Assembly (NCBI GenBank): GCA_021203945.1
Contig: JAJQAF010000045.1
Span: 1-8,319 of the forward strand
DNA length: 8,319 nt
Origin: Campylobacter sp.
GTDB taxonomy: Bacteria; Campylobacterota; Campylobacteria; Campylobacterales; Campylobacteraceae
Direction of reading: 5' to 3'
Position numbers and translations under genes: made by a program. The notes beneath the pieces are model-generated. The model was not told where the DNA came from and searched no databases. It saw only the letters and a list, made by a program, of their open reading frames with translations. Positions 6,001 to 8,319 of this stretch are shown in pieces (position 1 is the stretch's first letter; each line of letters opens with the position of its first letter).

Positions 6001-6273
6001 ATGGCGGGCTTTATGGATTTATTAGGCGGTATAGGCAGTTGGATGGGCGGAAGTAGCGGCGGAGTAAATAACGCACTAGGAGCATTAGGCATTTTAGGCA
6101 ATATCTACGGAGCAAATCAACAGGCTAAAATGGCTAAAAAGCAGTTTAATCTACAAAAAGACGCATTCAACTATAATAAAATGCTTTCCGATTACGCCCT
6201 AAATATGCAAAAAAAGCGTGATAAAGAGGCGGATGAGGCATACTTACACAGCTCATATATGTTAGGAGCGTAA
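6001..6273 (+). CDS. Small glycine-rich protein, possible virion ejection protein
   Basis: The 90-residue protein starts with a glycine-rich hydrophobic stretch (MAGFMDLLGGIGSWMGG, then LGALGILGNIYGA at 26-38) that could enter a membrane, followed by a charged amphipathic helix rich in K and Q (40-80). Small proteins of this shape occur among the internal or DNA-transfer proteins of short-tailed phages (as in T7 gp14), where they insert into the host envelope on infection. That is an analogy, not a family match. AAAGGA lies 8 nt before the ATG at 6001. The stop at 6271-6273 is one base away from the next ATG, so the pair is tightly coupled. Confidence 0.5.
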   Translation: MAGFMDLLGGIGSWMGGSSGGVNNALGALGILGNIYGANQQAKMAKKQFNLQKDAFNYNKMLSDYALNMQKKRDKEADEAYLHSSYMLGA

Positions 6274-6274
6274 A

Positions 6275-7465
6275 ATGGCATATTTTAATCCGCAACAAAT
6301 CAGCTTTAATCCGAATAATAAGATTATTGAAGCGACCGGGGGCGTAGGACGCGCCCTTTATGATATGTATCAAGATAACGTTAAAAAAAGCCAAGAGCAA
6401 GCAAGGATAGACGAATACGTAAGAAACAATAAAAGCACGGCGCAAGACGCTAACGACCGCCATAATGCAAATTTAGCACAGCAACAAAGCAACGCTCAAG
6501 CAAATAGGGAGCAAGCGGCTAAATTTCACGACGATGATATAAGCGTAAAAAATAGACAATTGGCAATACAAGAAAAGCAAAATCAAGCCTTAGAGGATTA
6601 CAAACGGCGAAGCTTAGAACTGCAAGCCGATAGTTTGGCATTAAAAAGGGATAAGCTTAACGCACCGCAATATACGCCGGAGGATATAGGCGACATAAGA
6701 GCGGTATTGTCTAATCCGGAGCTATCAAAGACGCTAAATATAGATGGTAACGCCGTGCAGGATTATAAGGATAAGGGCGATTTGGGCGGATTGATAAGTT
6801 ATGTAAAGGGGACTCTTAACGCCGCCAAAATGCAAAAACAATTAACCGGCAACGTGGGCGTAAATGTAAATGACGGCTTAAAAAATATATCCGCAGGCAT
6901 TCAGCAAAAACTAGCTTTAAATACGGCGGCATTAAAGCAGATAAGCGACTATGAAAAATCATTGGCAAAAGCCGATGACAGCCTTACGGGCATAATAGAC
7001 GGCACTATAACCGGACCATTGGCATATGAGCTGGGAATAGCAACAAAAGAGCATAACGACGCAACAAGTAAAGCTAACGCAACGGCAAACGCATTAGCGA
7101 ATTTAAATAAAGGCAACGCCGCTAAAACAAGGGATTTTTTTATTGATGAGATTTCGCCGTATAAAGTTAGTAAAGATAAAAGAGACGCTAAAATTCAAGC
7201 CTATAAAGACAGCATCATATATAATTTAAATGAGTTGGCAAATACGTTAATGAGTGCAGGAAATTATAAAGGAGCGCAAGAAATTTATAACAAAATAGAG
7301 CAGATAACTAAGCCTAAAAATGACACGCAAGAGCAATCCTTAGACCAAGCCGTAAGGGCAAAATTCAGCAACGCCGATCCGCAAAATATCAACCGGGAAA
7401 ACCGACAAACAACACAGCCGAAGCAATATATAAACGCAGATGATTTCGGAATAACTTTTAGATAA
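6275..7465 (+). CDS. Coiled-coil phage structural protein of unknown function
   Basis: This 396-residue protein starts MAYFNPQQISFNPNNKIIEA and soon becomes strongly helical. A long Q/N/A/K-rich coiled-coil region spans about 35-130 (EQARIDEYVRNN, NLAQQQSNAQANREQ, RQLAIQEKQNQALEDYKRR). It is followed by more helices to about 345 and a Q/N-rich polar tail before the ending INADDFGITFR. Virion proteins of short-tailed phages that sit inside the head and are ejected with the DNA often look like this; I could not identify a family. AGGAG (6264-6268) sits 6 nt before the ATG at 6275 inside the end of the previous gene. Its place between a membrane-prone small protein and a large glycine-rich protein supports an ejection-protein cluster by context only. 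Confidence 0.55.
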   Translation: MAYFNPQQISFNPNNKIIEATGGVGRALYDMYQDNVKKSQEQARIDEYVRNNKSTAQDANDRHNANLAQQQSNAQANREQAAKFHDDDISVKNRQLAIQEKQNQALEDYKRRSLELQADSLALKRDKLNAPQYTPEDIGDIRAVLSNPELSKTLNIDGNAVQDYKDKGDLGGLISYVKGTLNAAKMQKQLTGNVGVNVNDGLKNISAGIQQKLALNTAALKQISDYEKSLAKADDSLTGIIDGTITGPLAYELGIATKEHNDATSKANATANALANLNKGNAAKTRDFFIDEISPYKVSKDKRDAKIQAYKDSIIYNLNELANTLMSAGNYKGAQEIYNKIEQITKPKNDTQEQSLDQAVRAKFSNADPQNINRENRQTTQPKQYINADDFGITFR

Positions 7466-7474
7466 GGAATAAAA

Positions 7475-8319
7475 ATGGCAACCATACAAATACCAAGCGG
7501 AGCAAGCGAACTTCAAATCGGCGGTAAATGGATAAAGATACCGCAAGGAGCGAGCGAAGCGGATATAGACGATAATATCCTATCTCATCTAAACGCACCG
7601 CAACAAAACAATCAAGCACGGCAAAATTTATCGCAAATACAAGAGGAGCAAGATTATATCAATCGGCAACTTTTTAGCGCGCCGCAAACACAGCCGCAAA
7701 CGCAACATATCAAGCCGCAAAGCACAAGAGATTATGAGAATGAAACGTGGTATGAAACGCTTTACAATGATTTTAAAAGAGATACGAAGCAAGCGCTAAA
7801 CACGCTAACAAACGCTCCTCAAAAAGTAGCCGAAGAGTTTAAAAACGTATGGGATATGAGCGCTTTGGGAAGCGGAGCGGCGGCAGGCGAAAGCAAAGAA
7901 AAAACTATGCGTAGGCAGACGGCACTACTTCAAAACGATAGCGGTTTAATTAGTAGCTTATTTGAGAGTAAAGACGCAGAACAAAACAGGCTTAAACAAC
8001 GTGAGCTTAATATGGATAAACTAGCACAAAAATACGGCTATGACGGAGCTATAAACCACGACGGAAAAGACTATTTTATAAAGCTAAAACCTGACGGAAG
8101 CTATGAGAGCCAAGACGTTACGCCCGGATTTATAGACCATTTTAACGCAAATAAAGGCGAAATCGAATCGGCTATAGGAGCCGGAGTTTTAACTGGTATA
8201 ACGGGCGGCGGAACTATACCGATGATTTTATCAAGTGCGGGCGGAGCAGGATTAGACGGTAAAATAGAAAGCGCCAAGGAAAAACACACAATAAATAATA
8301 ACATAGATTTAAATCACTC
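7475..8319 (+). CDS. Large phage protein, 5' part only (runs off the window)
   Basis: The frame opens with ATG at 7475 after AAGGAAT (7464-7470) and stays open to the last base, giving 281 residues plus two bases of the next codon. Residues 1-40 (IQIPSGASELQIGGKWIKIPQGASEADID) look like a compact beta-turn domain with a repeated P-x-G-A-S motif at 7-11 and 23-27. A polar Q/N-rich linker follows (about 42-90), then a helical section. A glycine-rich hydrophobic run at about 231-263 (SAIGAGVLTGITGGG) resembles membrane-inserting segments of phage internal proteins. It may be a long ejection or lytic-transglycosylase protein whose enzymatic part, if any, lies beyond the window. Confidence 0.6.
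   Translation, partial: MATIQIPSGASELQIGGKWIKIPQGASEADIDDNILSHLNAPQQNNQARQNLSQIQEEQDYINRQLFSAPQTQPQTQHIKPQSTRDYENETWYETLYNDFKRDTKQALNTLTNAPQKVAEEFKNVWDMSALGSGAAAGESKEKTMRRQTALLQNDSGLISSLFESKDAEQNRLKQRELNMDKLAQKYGYDGAINHDGKDYFIKLKPDGSYESQDVTPGFIDHFNANKGEIESAIGAGVLTGITGGGTIPMILSSAGGAGLDGKIESAKEKHTINNNIDLNH

Noticed and set aside
8101..8304. Pro/Ile-rich - strand frame near the window end
   Set aside because: It is antisense to a long open frame with a good ribosome site, and has none of its own.

Overview
The window looks like prophage or phage DNA from a Campylobacter-type epsilonproteobacterium. This is an inference from moderate AT-richness, tightly packed genes with AAGGA-type ribosome sites, and codon and protein style; no housekeeping gene confirms it. 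Almost everything runs on the + strand as virion structural genes. The exception is a block at about 1.67-2.9 kb on the - strand.

Part 1 (1-1666) is a long-tailed (siphovirus-like) tail module: the 3' end of an upstream gene, a tail-terminator-like protein, a tail tube protein, and a tail assembly chaperone. The chaperone is followed by a second frame that is entered by a programmed -1 frameshift at overlapping T TTA AAA / A AAA AAG slippery heptamers, giving a G/GT-type pair.

Part 2 (about 1670-2970) is an inserted accessory cassette on the - strand. From its promoter inward it holds a HigB-type toxin, a HigA antitoxin and a decayed Abi_2-family abortive-infection gene. The Abi_2 gene is frameshifted, lacks its C-terminal half and is much more AT-rich than its surroundings. 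The toxin promoter is near-perfect sigma70, its -35 lies in a perfect inverted repeat, and the predicted transcript starts almost at the toxin ATG. The cassette sits exactly between chaperone and tape measure gene, flanked by a short imperfect direct repeat.

Part 3 (2974-5097) is one 707-codon frame that appears to be a chimera. About 515 residues are tape measure protein and the last 180 or so look like the C-terminal part of a phage portal (head-tail connector) protein.

Part 4 (5066-8319) continues with genes of podovirus-like style: a small unknown, an acidic Q/E-rich scaffold-like protein, a small glycine-rich protein with a possible membrane segment, a coiled-coil protein, and the start of a large protein running off the end. 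These resemble internal or DNA-ejection proteins, but family assignments here are weak. No major capsid gene is present.

The simplest reading is two unrelated phage modules joined by deletion or recombination (or by misassembly) inside the tape measure/portal frame, with a toxin-antitoxin/abortive-infection moron in the older tail operon.
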